From: Oscillospiraceae bacterium
Lineage (GTDB): Bacteria > Bacillota > Clostridia > Oscillospirales > Oscillospiraceae
Direction: 5' to 3'
Length of the DNA stretch: 48,004 bases
Assembly (NCBI GenBank): GCA_015067995.1
Contig: SVLJ01000019.1
Coordinates: 1-48,004, forward strand
The position numbers and the translations under genes are program-made. The notes below the pieces were generated by a model. The model ran no database searches and was not told where the DNA came from. It saw only the letters and a program-made list of their open reading frames with translations. Each line of letters starts with the position of its first letter. The first letter of the stretch is position 1. Shown here one piece after another: positions 40,261-48,004 of the stretch.

Positions 40261-41751
40261 ATGAAGAAACGAATTTTGGTATGTGAATTTCATCAGGAAA
40301 CGAACACATTCAATCCCCTCGTAACGCCGGCGGAACAGTTCAATTCCGGACACGACTTTGAAGGCAGCCAGGTCTTTCGCGGCCTGATGACTCAGCATAG
40401 TGCAGTTCACGGCGGTGTGGATGCCATTACAGAGGCCGGTGGTGACGCGGTTCCCTGTGTCTTTATGCACGCAGGCTCCGGCGGTCGGGTAGCGGATTCG
40501 GTATTGGCTCATTTCTGTCAGAGAATGGAGGCCTACGCACAGGAAGAACCGTTTGATGGCATCTATGCAGCTTTGCATGGTGCCACCTGCACCGAAAGCG
40601 ACGACGATGCCTGCGGTACCATTCTGGCACATCTGCGGCACTTGGCCGGAAATAAGCCTATCGCCGCCTCCTTTGATCTGCACGCCAACATCACCGAAAC
40701 CGTCTTAAAAAATGCAGATATCCTTTGCGGCTATCATACCTATCCCCACAATGATTATTATGAAACCGGCCGCAGAGCGGCATCCCTTTGCATAAAAATA
40801 CTGACAGGCGAAACGTTTTTCCTCGCCTCGTCTGCAGTGCCCATGCTGATCCCTCCTGCCGGCTATACCAGCAGTGAGGGTGCGTTCCATGTGCTGATGG
40901 AGAACGGCAAGGCCATGGTGCAAAATGGAACGCTGCTGGACTTTTCGGTATTTCCCGTACAGCCGTGGCTGGACATCCCCGAGATTGCCAGCAGAGTCAT
41001 TGCCGTTGCCGGGGACTCGGAAACCGCAAAGGCCTGCGCCGAAAAAATGGCGCAGGCACTGGCAGATCTGCGCGAAGATGCCCAGCCGGAACTTCTCAGC
41101 GTTGACGAGATCATCGACCTTGCAGAACAGAACAGCACCGGCAAGCCGGTGATCCTGTCTGAGCCTGCCGATTCTCCTAACGGGGGCTGTGTGGGTGATA
41201 GCCCTGTGGTGGCTATGCGCCTTTTGGAACGGGGCAGCAAGCTTCGGGCCGGTATGTTTGTCAGAGATCCGGCAGCCGTGAAGCAAGCCTTTGCACTGGG
41301 CGTTGGCGGCAGCGGAGAATTCTCTGTAGGCGCAGGCTTTACCCCCGGAATGCCCGGCCCGCTGAAAGCCGTCGGCACCGTATGTTCTCTTCATGACGGC
41401 TATTTCTGGCAGGAAACGCCTGCGGGGCGCGGGCCGTTGGCCTATCTTGGTCCGTCGGCAGTGGTTCGCTTCGGAACGGTGGATATTTTGCTTTGCCATC
41501 ACGGAGAAGCCTCCGGCAATCCTCAGCTTTACCGTCATTTCGGCATCGAGCCCACCTTGTATGATTTGATCGTAGTAAAGGCAAACACCTCTTTCCGGCT
41601 GCATTACAGCAAGTTCACCGACTTGATTTACTGCGCCGACACCCCCGGTGCCGGTTCCTCCAGTCTGAAGCAGATGCGATGGAATAAGCTGCCTGCCGGA
41701 CTATACCCCTTTACAAATGAGATCCGTCCGGAAAATGCGAAAATCTGGTAA
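40261..41751 (+). CDS. M81 family metallopeptidase (MlrC/microcystinase type)
   Basis: A 496-residue M81 protein. It starts MKKRILVCEFHQETNTFNPL, with likely zinc ligands in ALHGATCTESDDDACG near residue 100, PIAASFDLHANIT near residue 140 and CGYHTYPHNDYYETGRRA near residue 158. The second part (SEPADSPNGGCVGDSP, VVKANTSFRLHY) is the MlrC C-terminal domain. The family includes the linear-microcystin hydrolase MlrC, but most members sit in catabolic operons with unknown substrates. Last gene of the operon, 9 nt after the phosphodiesterase, closed by the terminator at 41841. Confidence 0.9.
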   Translation: MKKRILVCEFHQETNTFNPLVTPAEQFNSGHDFEGSQVFRGLMTQHSAVHGGVDAITEAGGDAVPCVFMHAGSGGRVADSVLAHFCQRMEAYAQEEPFDGIYAALHGATCTESDDDACGTILAHLRHLAGNKPIAASFDLHANITETVLKNADILCGYHTYPHNDYYETGRRAASLCIKILTGETFFLASSAVPMLIPPAGYTSSEGAFHVLMENGKAMVQNGTLLDFSVFPVQPWLDIPEIASRVIAVAGDSETAKACAEKMAQALADLREDAQPELLSVDEIIDLAEQNSTGKPVILSEPADSPNGGCVGDSPVVAMRLLERGSKLRAGMFVRDPAAVKQAFALGVGGSGEFSVGAGFTPGMPGPLKAVGTVCSLHDGYFWQETPAGRGPLAYLGPSAVVRFGTVDILLCHHGEASGNPQLYRHFGIEPTLYDLIVVKANTSFRLHYSKFTDLIYCADTPGAGSSSLKQMRWNKLPAGLYPFTNEIRPENAKIW

Positions 41752-41840
41752 TTTTTCAAACAGCATGAAATGAAAAAGGAAGTGTTGATCGATCTGAAGT
41801 GACTCCGGAAAGTCAGACAATGTCTCAAAGTGAAAACCTG

Positions 41841-41875
41841 AAGGAGGCGTTGCATTTTGCAACGCCTCCTTTTCT
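41841..41875 (+). terminator. Rho-independent terminator (repeat copy 2)
   Basis: GGAGGCGTTGCA, loop TTT and TGCAACGCCTCC, then TTTTCTT: a perfect 12-bp stem about 90 nt past the M81 stop. Identical but for one base to the hairpin at 12449-12475. Confidence 0.85.
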
Positions 41876-41889
41876 TGCTCCGCATCGTA

Positions 41890-42340
41890 CTATCCTCTCG
41901 ATGCAAGAACTTCTTTCAGGACAAGCCAGAACGGCTCCACTTCATCAATTACCAAATACTCCTGGGTCGTATGCGCACCGCGGGCAGTCGGTGCGTAACC
42001 TACCGCGTCCATATCCGGAATGGCACCTACGATCATTCCTACCTCGATACCGCCATGTACACGCTCCAGTTCGGCGTTGTATCCGCACACGCGCAAATGC
42101 GCCTTTCGGAATTTCTCCAAAAATGCCGAGTCCGTCCGTTCCGGCCATCCGGAATATCGATCCAGCTTTATCAGCTCCATGTCCAGCAACTCTGCCAGCC
42201 GCGCCATCTTTCGATACAGAGCATCCATATCGGCATCATTGGCCGAACGGATATGGTAGCGAAGACGCAGTTTGCCGTTGCTAAAGATGATCGACTGCAG
42301 TGCCCCGGAAGTGATCGTAATGGAAGGATCATTTTCGTTT
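41890..42340 (-). pseudogene. pepD: C-terminal relic of aminoacyl-histidine dipeptidase PepD
   Basis: Minus strand, about 150 codons: NDPSITITSGALQSIIFSNG, then KLRLRYHIRSANDADMDALY and AHLRVCGYNAELERVHGGIE, ending VGMIVGAIPDMDAVGYAPTA, RGAHTTQEYLVIDEVEPFW and a stop. This is the last third of the M20C dipeptidase PepD, with the conserved HGGIEVG and RGAHTTQE segments. The catalytic domain and start are gone; upstream, at about 42360, the frame is closed by a stop. Plainly a deletion product. Confidence 0.75.
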
Positions 42341-42496
42341 TTTCTGCTATAATTGAAATTATTCCAAGAGGAGCACGACCTTTACATCTACCTTTGTATT
42401 CAAACATCAAAGCCGATTGAACTGTAGGACAAGCCAAGTATCACTTACTGGAAAAGAATAACGAATTTTTTCTCCGCCGATTTTTCAGAGAATTGG

Positions 42497-42527
42497 TACC
42501 AAACCGTGATACCAAAACAGTACCAAA
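42497..42527. repeat. Three TACCAAA direct repeats
   Basis: TACCAAA at 42497, 42510 and 42521, spacings 13 and 11 bp, in an AT-rich stretch between the PepD and IS66 relics. No gene is recognised from 42345 to 42620. The cluster may be the end region of a lost integrated element. Confidence 0.35.
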
Positions 42528-42624
42528 CAGGCTGAGAACTCAGAGAATACAGAGAAAAACGAGAAAATTTGAGGTAAAACTCACGGGAATTTGCCCCAAA
42601 TAAGGCGAAAAATAACTGTGGGAA

Positions 42625-42867
42625 AAAACTCGTAAGCGAGTGGGAGTGACCCAAAGTGGCTGTTGAACCAGCTGAATCCGTACCGGTATTTGCTTTGGGT
42701 GCTACGAAGTGCTCCGGCACTGAGCCAGACTGACGATGCCTGGGCTGAAAAACTCCTGCCAGCCAGAGCGCCGCAAGAATGCTGCATTCCTCAAAAATGA
42801 TTGATCTCCACCTCAGCGCACTCGCGCCAAGGTGGAGATTTTTATCCGCTGTTGGTTTGACGGTTAC
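42625..42867 (+). mobile_element. tnpC: Right-end relic of an IS66-family insertion sequence
   Basis: Plus strand reads SDPKWLLNQLNPYRYLLWVL then RSAPALSQTDDAWAEKLLPA and RAPQECCIPQK with a stop at 42797-42799. This is the C-terminal end of the IS66 transposase TnpC. Behind it lies a hairpin (42810-42837) and a terminal inverted repeat ending GTTGGTTTGACGGTTAC at 42851-42867, with the TTAC end usual for IS66. The rest of the element, including tnpA, tnpB and the left end, is missing, so it is immobile. Confidence 0.7.
42810..42845. terminator. Hairpin at the IS66 right end, downstream of SIS copy 2
   Basis: ATCTCCACCT and AGGTGGAGAT pair around a 16-nt loop, with TTTTTAT after it on the plus strand and T-rich sequence on the minus strand. 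It can end both the transposase transcript and the SIS operon. Confidence 0.65.
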
Positions 42868-42918
42868 CACACAGCTTTCATTTTTCTTCCGTTTCAGGTT
42901 GCATAATTTCTTATCCGC

Positions 42919-43509
42919 TCAGGGCTTATTCAACCGCTCCCCCACTGCGCCGCCGGGATGGATCAGGGCGAACTGCTCGTTTCGATAACCCGTCACCTCG
43001 ATCAGCGCTGCCTGCAGGGCGTGGAAAATAACGCACAGGGATGTGGTGCTTGTGGTACCCTGAGAATTGTACTTATCCGTCTCACGGTTAACATACTGAC
43101 GCAGGATAACATCCGCTCCCTTGGCTAACGGCGACTCCATGTTCTCTGTCACCGTGATGACCTTCACTTTTTTTGCCTTGCAAATGTCCAGAATTGGCAG
43201 CAGCTCCGCCGTTTTGCCTCCACGGGAGGCAAACACCATTACATCGCCCTCCTGCAGATATCCGGTAGCACCGTGGATGGCTTCGGCAGGCGAAATAAAT
43301 CTTGCAGGGCGCTCGATGCAGCACATCAGATGCGTAAAGTGCTGACAGGCAATGCCGGAATGACCGCAGCCGGCAGCACCAATGCGCACGGCACCAGCCA
43401 GCAGCTCCACAGCTTTGGTAAAAGCCACTTCATCAATATGCTCCGCGGCGTGCGAAAGGCACTCTGCCTCAATGGCAAAAGTCTCCTTTAGACCCTGTTT
43501 GATATCCAT
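42919..43509 (-). CDS. SIS domain protein, phosphosugar isomerase/binding type, copy 2
   Basis: A 196-residue SIS-domain protein. AVRIGAAGCGHSGIACQHFT near residue 40, FASRGGKTAELLPILDI near residue 90 and SQGTTSTTSLCVIFHALQAAL near residue 148 form the phosphosugar site. It matches the protein at 15069-15677 almost residue for residue after position 38 while the first 35 residues differ more. CGGAGGAGAGCTGC precedes ATG. Last gene of the minus-strand operon with an MBL hydrolase, amidohydrolase and FGGY kinase, so the sugar phosphate may come from that kinase. Confidence 0.87.
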   Translation of the reverse strand: MDIKQGLKETFAIEAECLSHAAEHIDEVAFTKAVELLAGAVRIGAAGCGHSGIACQHFTHLMCCIERPARFISPAEAIHGATGYLQEGDVMVFASRGGKTAELLPILDICKAKKVKVITVTENMESPLAKGADVILRQYVNRETDKYNSQGTTSTTSLCVIFHALQAALIEVTGYRNEQFALIHPGGAVGERLNKP

Positions 43510-43587
43510 GCAGCTCTCCTCCGTGTGTTCGCAGCTTATTGAATCTCACTCAGTCAAACTGCGCATTTCTTTTTCTAAACGCCGTTT

Positions 43588-44367
43588 TTACAGTTCGACC
43601 CACTGCCCATTGATCGGCTCAATGAATCTTCCGTCAGGAACGCGCTGTAAGAATTCATCCCTACACCGCTCCACGCTCGGCAAATATTCTGTTCTGTTCT
43701 TCTTCAGATCCATGTGGTGTGGAATCAGTACTTTCGCGCCCACCTCTGCCGCCATGGAGGCTATCTCCACCGGATCCTGCTTACTGAGCTGCAGGATACA
43801 AATATCAGGCCGTAGAGGTTTCAGCATACTGATCTGGTCTGTAGTCACATCGTTTCCCCACATTAAAAGCTTCGTCCCCTTCTGATCAGTAAACAGATAA
43901 TTACGATATTCCAGAGTTCCAGGGATCTGCATCTCAAACATAGCCTGGCTGGATGTACAGATGGGATTCTTCTTAAAATGCTCTTCCATTTCCGTGACAC
44001 TGTTGAATGCCAGCGTACAGTGGCGGCCAAAGAGCGATTTCACCTTCACATCGCCAAAGTCCAGTTCCACGCCTGCATCCATGGGATATATCCGTCCCGG
44101 ATAGCAGTTGAGCCACCGGAGCATCGGCATCGCCGTCAGCGTACCGGTCAGCAGAGGCGCCGGAAACCGCCCCATCAGTGCAGGAATGTCAGTAATATGA
44201 TCCCAATGGCAATGAGAGAGTGTGATCAGATCACAGTGCTCAATGTTTTCCCAAGTCAGATCGTTATTGGGACTTGCGCCAATACACGGATCCGAAACCA
44301 CCGTAGTACCACCAAACTGCATTTCAAAACAGGCAATCGTCAGCCATTTGATACGAATGTCATACAT
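43588..44367 (-). CDS. MBL-fold metallo-hydrolase (UlaG-like build)
   Basis: A 259-residue metallo-hydrolase of the beta-lactamase fold. It has IKWLTIACFEMQFGGTTVVSDP at the start and the metal motif ITLSHCHWDHITDIPAL near residue 50, FGRHCTLAF near residue 115 and LIPHHMDLKKNRTEY near residue 222. The build with GGTTVVSDP resembles UlaG-type lactonases, which open sugar-acid phosphate lactones. Start after GCAGGAGGAACGATT. Follows the amidohydrolase by 38 nt. Only the fold is shared with the MBL protein at 14173. Confidence 0.85.
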   Translation of the reverse strand: MYDIRIKWLTIACFEMQFGGTTVVSDPCIGASPNNDLTWENIEHCDLITLSHCHWDHITDIPALMGRFPAPLLTGTLTAMPMLRWLNCYPGRIYPMDAGVELDFGDVKVKSLFGRHCTLAFNSVTEMEEHFKKNPICTSSQAMFEMQIPGTLEYRNYLFTDQKGTKLLMWGNDVTTDQISMLKPLRPDICILQLSKQDPVEIASMAAEVGAKVLIPHHMDLKKNRTEYLPSVERCRDEFLQRVPDGRFIEPINGQWVEL

Positions 44368-44405
44368 AATCGTTCCTCCTGCTTTTTATGGAGCGCTGCT
44401 GCATG

Positions 44406-45464
44406 TTAATTCTTGCCGTAGATATCCCGTCTTGCACCCTCGATGAGGTCCGCAGCATTGTTGTACATGATGTCCTCGATATCCTGCTTCGTCAGCCCCA
44501 ACTCCTGAGCAACGCGCTTAAAGGCCAGCAGCTCTTCGTAGGCAAAGAAGGTGATCTTCTCCGCTTCCTCAGCAGAGACTTCCCGCAGATGGGGGTCCTG
44601 ACTGGGATCGCCGTACATGCCGGGGGGCACCAGATTGATGTAAGTACCGTTCTCCTCAATACGGTGGGTACGCATACGGAGGATAGGCATATCTGTGCCG
44701 AACATGACATGCTTGACGCCGGCGTGACGGATAGCCTCACGGATGGCATAGTCGCAGCAATTTGCACTGAAGTCATACATCAGGTCAGGATACTTGTCCA
44801 GCGTATCAAATGCGTTGCCAATGTCCTCTTTTACATAGGCGCGACCGACATGAGCAACGATGAAGCGCAGCTTGGGATACAGTTCTTTGATCTCCGCGAT
44901 CTGGGCCACATTGACAGGATCCTTCAGGCGCCCGTCTCTGGGAACATGACACATGCAGATAGCTCCCATTTCATTAAGACGCTCCAGTTGATGCTTGGGG
45001 AAAAAATCCAAAATGCGGACTTCCTTAGTGGGGATGTAGGCGGGTGCCAGATTCAAGTAGGACTTGGTACCCAAAAAGCCGCCTTCCCGAACCATCTTCT
45101 CGACCTCATCGGCAGACTGTTCAGGACGGGAATAGTACAGAGCGGGCCAGCCAGTCTCTTTGGACACCTGCGAAAGATACGCGTTGTTCTTCTCCTTGCC
45201 GGTACGGCCGGAAACGAACATCAGCGCCTTGACATCCTTGCCGGGGAACAGGAGCCGGTAGGTCTCCTGCAGATCCTCGATGGGATCATCCTCAGCCACC
45301 AGCTTCGGCCAACGCACCTTGACGGGCACATTCGGATCCACAGGATCGAAGTTTTTCCTTGTGTATACATGGGTGTGAATGTCGATGATCTTGTCCGGCA
45401 GGAAATCCCGCAGTTCCTCTTCCCATATCTTCTTGTCATTCGCAGTTACTTCAAACAGTGCCAT
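44406..45464 (-). CDS. Amidohydrolase family 2 (COG2159-type) metal-dependent hydrolase
   Basis: A 352-residue TIM-barrel hydrolase. DKIIDIHTHVYTRKNF near residue 24 holds the HxH metal site; other likely ligands are in CMCHVPRDG near residue 170, RFIVAHVGRAYVKEDIGN near residue 200 and HVMFGTDMPILRMRTHRI near residue 252 (catalytic Asp). The COG2159 group includes decarboxylases and lactone or amide hydrolases. Start after GCGGAGGAAATGATGT. 28 nt behind the FGGY kinase. Specific substrate unknown. Confidence 0.85.
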   Translation of the reverse strand: MALFEVTANDKKIWEEELRDFLPDKIIDIHTHVYTRKNFDPVDPNVPVKVRWPKLVAEDDPIEDLQETYRLLFPGKDVKALMFVSGRTGKEKNNAYLSQVSKETGWPALYYSRPEQSADEVEKMVREGGFLGTKSYLNLAPAYIPTKEVRILDFFPKHQLERLNEMGAICMCHVPRDGRLKDPVNVAQIAEIKELYPKLRFIVAHVGRAYVKEDIGNAFDTLDKYPDLMYDFSANCCDYAIREAIRHAGVKHVMFGTDMPILRMRTHRIEENGTYINLVPPGMYGDPSQDPHLREVSAEEAEKITFFAYEELLAFKRVAQELGLTKQDIEDIMYNNAADLIEGARRDIYGKN

Positions 45465-45491
45465 ACATCATTTCCTCCGCTTCTTTTGATG

Positions 45492-46973
45492 TTATATTCC
45501 GTAGACAGCGCCCAGTTTTTCAGCGCATTGTTGATATTCTTTTCGCAGCTCGGCGCACCGCGCGGCACGAACGGGATCCGGCTGAATGACCCGTTCCCCT
45601 ACCGCCAGTTTTCGGCAGCCTTCCTCCTGATTAGCGAATACGCCGCAACCCACACCTGCCAGCACAGCGGCACCGACGCAGGCGAGATCGGCAACCTCCG
45701 GGATGCGCACCGGCAAATTGGCAATGTCTGACAGGATCTGGCACCACAGCCCGCTTTTTGCAGCGCCGCCTGCCAGCTTCAAGCCGTCCTTGGAAGGCTT
45801 GGTTTTGAAGGCTTCCATCATCCAGACGATCTGGAAAGCAACGCCCTCCATGATGGCTCTTGCCATGTCAAAACGGTCATGGGACAAATCAAGGCCCACG
45901 AAGGTGGCTTTCCGAAAGCCCTTCTCCTGCGTAGCGCGTCCGGAGAAGGGATAGAAAAACAATCCGTCCTCCGCCGCACGGCGTTTGGCTACTTCTTCAT
46001 TGATAACCTCATAGGGGATCGGCTCACCGCCCTCCCCTACCGTGAGGTTTTTCCGCCACCATTCCAGACACACGCCGCCGGTTCCCAGCGAGCGGAGGGT
46101 TCCCCACTTGCCGGGGGACGCAGCCACGGACTGGGCAAAGCCGGAATGGAAGTCCGGGGCGTCACCGATGGCGGTGACCACCCAGGCGGTGCCGCTGCCG
46201 ATGAGGATATCACCGGCATTGCAGGCTCCCGCCCCCAGCGCCACGGCATACTGGTCGTGAGCGCCGGCCACCAGCACGCAGTCGGTGGTGAGTCCCAGCT
46301 CCGCGGCGGCTTGCTCCGTCAGGTGGCCGATGACCTCTCCGGAGCGCACCAGCTTTGGCAGCTGCGCTTCTGTAACGCCGGCGAAGACCAGAAGCTGGGG
46401 ATCGTATGCAAATTCCCGGATATTGGCCAGCTGGTTAATGCCCGCGTCGGACATATCACAGGCGGCAATGCCCGTCATTTTGAAAGAAATATAATCCGGC
46501 ACGGAAAGAAACAGCTTCGTCCGTGCAAAATTTTCCGGTTCATTGTCCCGCATCCAGCGGATCTGGTTGGCGTTGAGCCCGCTGCCCAGCTTCCAGCCGG
46601 TTTTGCGGTACATGGTGTCAGCATCGCCCACCTCTCGGAGATAGGCTTCCTTCTGGGCGGCGCAGCGCTTATCGCTCCAGACCATAGCGGGACGCACAGC
46701 CACGCCGTTTTCGTCCACAGGCACCATGGTGCCGCCCTGCAGGGAAAGAGAAATGCCCGCCACGTTGCGGCAGACCTTCGGATCGGTGCAGAGCTCACGG
46801 ACGGTGTCCACCACCGCACGCCACCAGTCCTCCGGGTCCTGCTCGCGCAGCTCCAGACCGGGCATGGCGGTGGGATAGGCACGGTAGGCACTGCCCAGCA
46901 ACGTACCCGCTTCGGAAAACAGAAGCGATTTGGTGCCGGTGGTACCTACATCAATTCCCAATAAGTACTTCAT
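45492..46973 (-). CDS. FGGY family carbohydrate kinase (xylulokinase-like)
   Basis: A 493-residue sugar kinase. MKYLLGIDVGTTGTKSLLFS is the phosphate-1 motif, AGISLSLQGGTMVPVDENGVAVRPAMVWSDKR the substrate-loop region near residue 74, VLVAGAHDQYAVALGAGACNAGDILIGSGTAWVV near residue 235 carries the catalytic Asp and phosphate-2 motif, and LAGGAAKSGLWCQILSDI near residue 407 the adenosine motif. ATG follows CGGAGGCAAACA. Xylulokinase-type enzymes phosphorylate ketoses or polyols; the actual substrate is unknown. It heads the operon, just beyond the terminator of the second peptide ABC ATPase. Confidence 0.9.
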   Translation of the reverse strand: MKYLLGIDVGTTGTKSLLFSEAGTLLGSAYRAYPTAMPGLELREQDPEDWWRAVVDTVRELCTDPKVCRNVAGISLSLQGGTMVPVDENGVAVRPAMVWSDKRCAAQKEAYLREVGDADTMYRKTGWKLGSGLNANQIRWMRDNEPENFARTKLFLSVPDYISFKMTGIAACDMSDAGINQLANIREFAYDPQLLVFAGVTEAQLPKLVRSGEVIGHLTEQAAAELGLTTDCVLVAGAHDQYAVALGAGACNAGDILIGSGTAWVVTAIGDAPDFHSGFAQSVAASPGKWGTLRSLGTGGVCLEWWRKNLTVGEGGEPIPYEVINEEVAKRRAAEDGLFFYPFSGRATQEKGFRKATFVGLDLSHDRFDMARAIMEGVAFQIVWMMEAFKTKPSKDGLKLAGGAAKSGLWCQILSDIANLPVRIPEVADLACVGAAVLAGVGCGVFANQEEGCRKLAVGERVIQPDPVRAARCAELRKEYQQCAEKLGAVYGI

Positions 46974-47000
46974 TGTTTGCCTCCGTTTACAAAAAAGGAG

Positions 47001-47055
47001 TGACCGCCGCAGGATGCATGGGCACTCCCAATGCCACGCACCCATGCAGCGGTCA
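47001..47055 (-). terminator. Terminator of the second oligopeptide ABC ATPase gene
   Basis: A two-part stem, TGACCGC/GCGGTCA outside and TGCATGGG/CCCATGCA inside, with a one-sided bulge, about 20 nt after the stop codon. The minus strand continues CTCCTTTTTTG. Confidence 0.75.
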
Positions 47056-47075
47056 TTATGAAAAGAGCTAAGTTA

Positions 47076-48004
47076 TCAAAGCATGAGTCTGTAACGCTCC
47101 AGCTCGGGCGTATTGCAGTACACAAAATGCTCCGGCAGGATCTCATGCATCATACGGGCCTCGTCGCACTGGATATGATCGGTGGAGGGCTCGTAGTGCA
47201 TACGCTGACGCTGCTTCTCAAAGATGGGATCCGGCTGAGGAACGGCGCTCAGCAGTGCACGGGTGTAGGGATGCAGGGGATGGCGGTACAGCTCGTCGGA
47301 GGGAGCCATCTCCACGATCTTGCCGTAGTACATAACAGCAACTCTTGTGGAGAAATACTTGACGACAGAGAGGTCGTGGGCGATGAAGATGATGGTCAGG
47401 CCCAACTCCTCCTTCAGATCGTTCAGCAGGTTGATGACCTGTGCCTGCACGGAAACGTCCAGTGCGGAAACAGGCTCGTCCGCGATGATGAGCTTCGGCT
47501 TCACCACCAGTGCGCGGGCAATGCCGATGCGCTGACGCTGGCCGCCGGAGAACTCATGGGGATAGCGGCTGGCATGCTCGTGGGTGAGACCCACCTTGTT
47601 CAGCATATCCAGCACCAGCGCCTTGCGCTGGGATGCGTCCGTCATGCCGTGGTACTTCAGACCCTCCGCCACGATCTCCTCCACCGTCATGCGGGGGTTC
47701 AGAGAGTCGATGGGGTCCTGGAAGATCATAGCCACATTGTCCGTCAGGAAGTGGCGCAGCTCCTTATTCATGGGGCCGGAGATGTCGCGGCCCATGAGGG
47801 TCATCTTACCGGCGGTGGGGTTATACAGTCGGATGATGGTACGGCCGGTGGTGGTCTTGCCGCAGCCGGACTCGCCCACCAGTCCGAAGGTCTCGCCCTC
47901 GTACACCTTGAAGGAGTTGTCATCGATGGCGTTCACCGTTACCTTGCGTCCACGCTTACCGGACACGAAGGTCATCTTCAGGTTCTCTACCTCAAGGATC
48001 GGCG
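47076..48004 (-). CDS. Oligopeptide/dipeptide ABC transporter ATPase, OppF type, copy 2 (partial)
   Basis: The frame runs to the window edge and lacks only the start codon and a few residues (first visible [19 protein letters not shown]). Walker [16 protein letters not shown], signature [17 protein letters not shown] and Walker [13 protein letters not shown] are intact, with the Opp-type C-terminal extension. It is almost identical in DNA and protein to 27583-28512 up to residue 265, after which [20 protein letters not shown] diverges. The rest of a second importer operon presumably lies beyond the window. Confidence 0.93.
   Translation of the reverse strand, partial: PILEVENLKMTFVSGKRGRKVTVNAIDDNSFKVYEGETFGLVGESGCGKTTTGRTIIRLYNPTAGKMTLMGRDISGPMNKELRHFLTDNVAMIFQDPIDSLNPRMTVEEIVAEGLKYHGMTDASQRKALVLDMLNKVGLTHEHASRYPHEFSGGQRQRIGIARALVVKPKLIIADEPVSALDVSVQAQVINLLNDLKEELGLTIIFIAHDLSVVKYFSTRVAVMYYGKIVEMAPSDELYRHPLHPYTRALLSAVPQPDPIFEKQRQRMHYEPSTDHIQCDEARMMHEILPEHFVYCNTPELERYRLML

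Noticed and set aside
38551..40683. A 710-codon open frame on the minus strand across DUF1667 and the phosphodiesterase
   Set aside because: Same reason: mirror of real genes in a matching codon phase, no start signal and no known domain.
42445..42870. A 141-codon minus-strand frame between the PepD and SIS genes
   Set aside because: It is antisense to the IS66 transposase end and has no independent support.

Overview
The window looks like chromosomal DNA of a strictly anaerobic, low-G+C-lineage but GC-richer Bacillota, most like the gut Oscillospiraceae. The evidence is strong Shine-Dalgarno sites of the AGGAGG type, DeoR/AraC/LysR regulation, SpoIIE-type phosphatase signalling, two kinds of [FeFe]-hydrogenase, an S-layer-homology relic and an IS66 relic. 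This assignment is inference; no rRNA, tRNA, CRISPR array or replication gene is visible. Both window edges cut genes: a NagA-like amidohydrolase on the left and an oligopeptide ABC ATPase on the right.

Layout. (1) 1-3521, minus: a sugar-derivative set with a Gfo/Idh/MocA oxidoreductase, a triose-phosphate-isomerase homologue, two tandem YjbQ-family proteins and a NagA-like deacetylase. (2) 3699-8068: an AraC regulator, then a minus-strand GDSL hydrolase-formamidase pair. (3) 6887-12399: a minus-strand operon of two-subunit class I fumarase/tartrate-dehydratase, AtuA-family protein, DUF4387 protein and M20 amidohydrolase, facing a second AraC regulator. (4) 12541-16100: a ZIP metal transporter and a SIS/metallo-hydrolase pair among gene fragments. 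(5) 16217-20737, minus: a hydrogen-sensing module of 2Fe-2S ferredoxin, PAS-containing sensory [FeFe]-hydrogenase, SpoIIE-type phosphatase and a group-B-like [FeFe]-hydrogenase. (6) 20760-23550: about 2.8 kb of relics and non-coding DNA, including a ten-unit degenerate 34-bp tandem array. (7) 23556-33656, minus: a complete oligopeptide ABC importer followed by an N-acyl-D-amino-acid deacylase, an alpha/beta hydrolase and an M20 peptidase. (8) 33868-35586: LysR and DeoR regulators. (9) 35850-41751, plus: a glycerol-3-phosphate-dehydrogenase-like set (GlpA-like, second FAD protein, DUF1667), a phosphodiesterase and an M81 metallopeptidase. (10) 41880-42870: PepD and IS66 relics. (11) 42919-48004, minus: SIS, metallo-hydrolase, amidohydrolase and FGGY kinase behind a second oligopeptide ABC ATPase.

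How it works together. The theme is catabolism of amides, acylated amino acids or peptides, hydroxy acids and phosphorylated polyols. Each set has its own regulator. Three regulators sit beside repeated operator-like motifs: two AraC-type genes next to direct repeats spaced exactly 21 bp that abut -35 boxes, and the DeoR gene next to four copies of a TGTCAAGAT-like motif. Between live operons lie at least ten truncated genes, mostly 3' ends that keep their stop codon and sometimes their terminator, which suggests repeated gain and deletion of catabolic cassettes.
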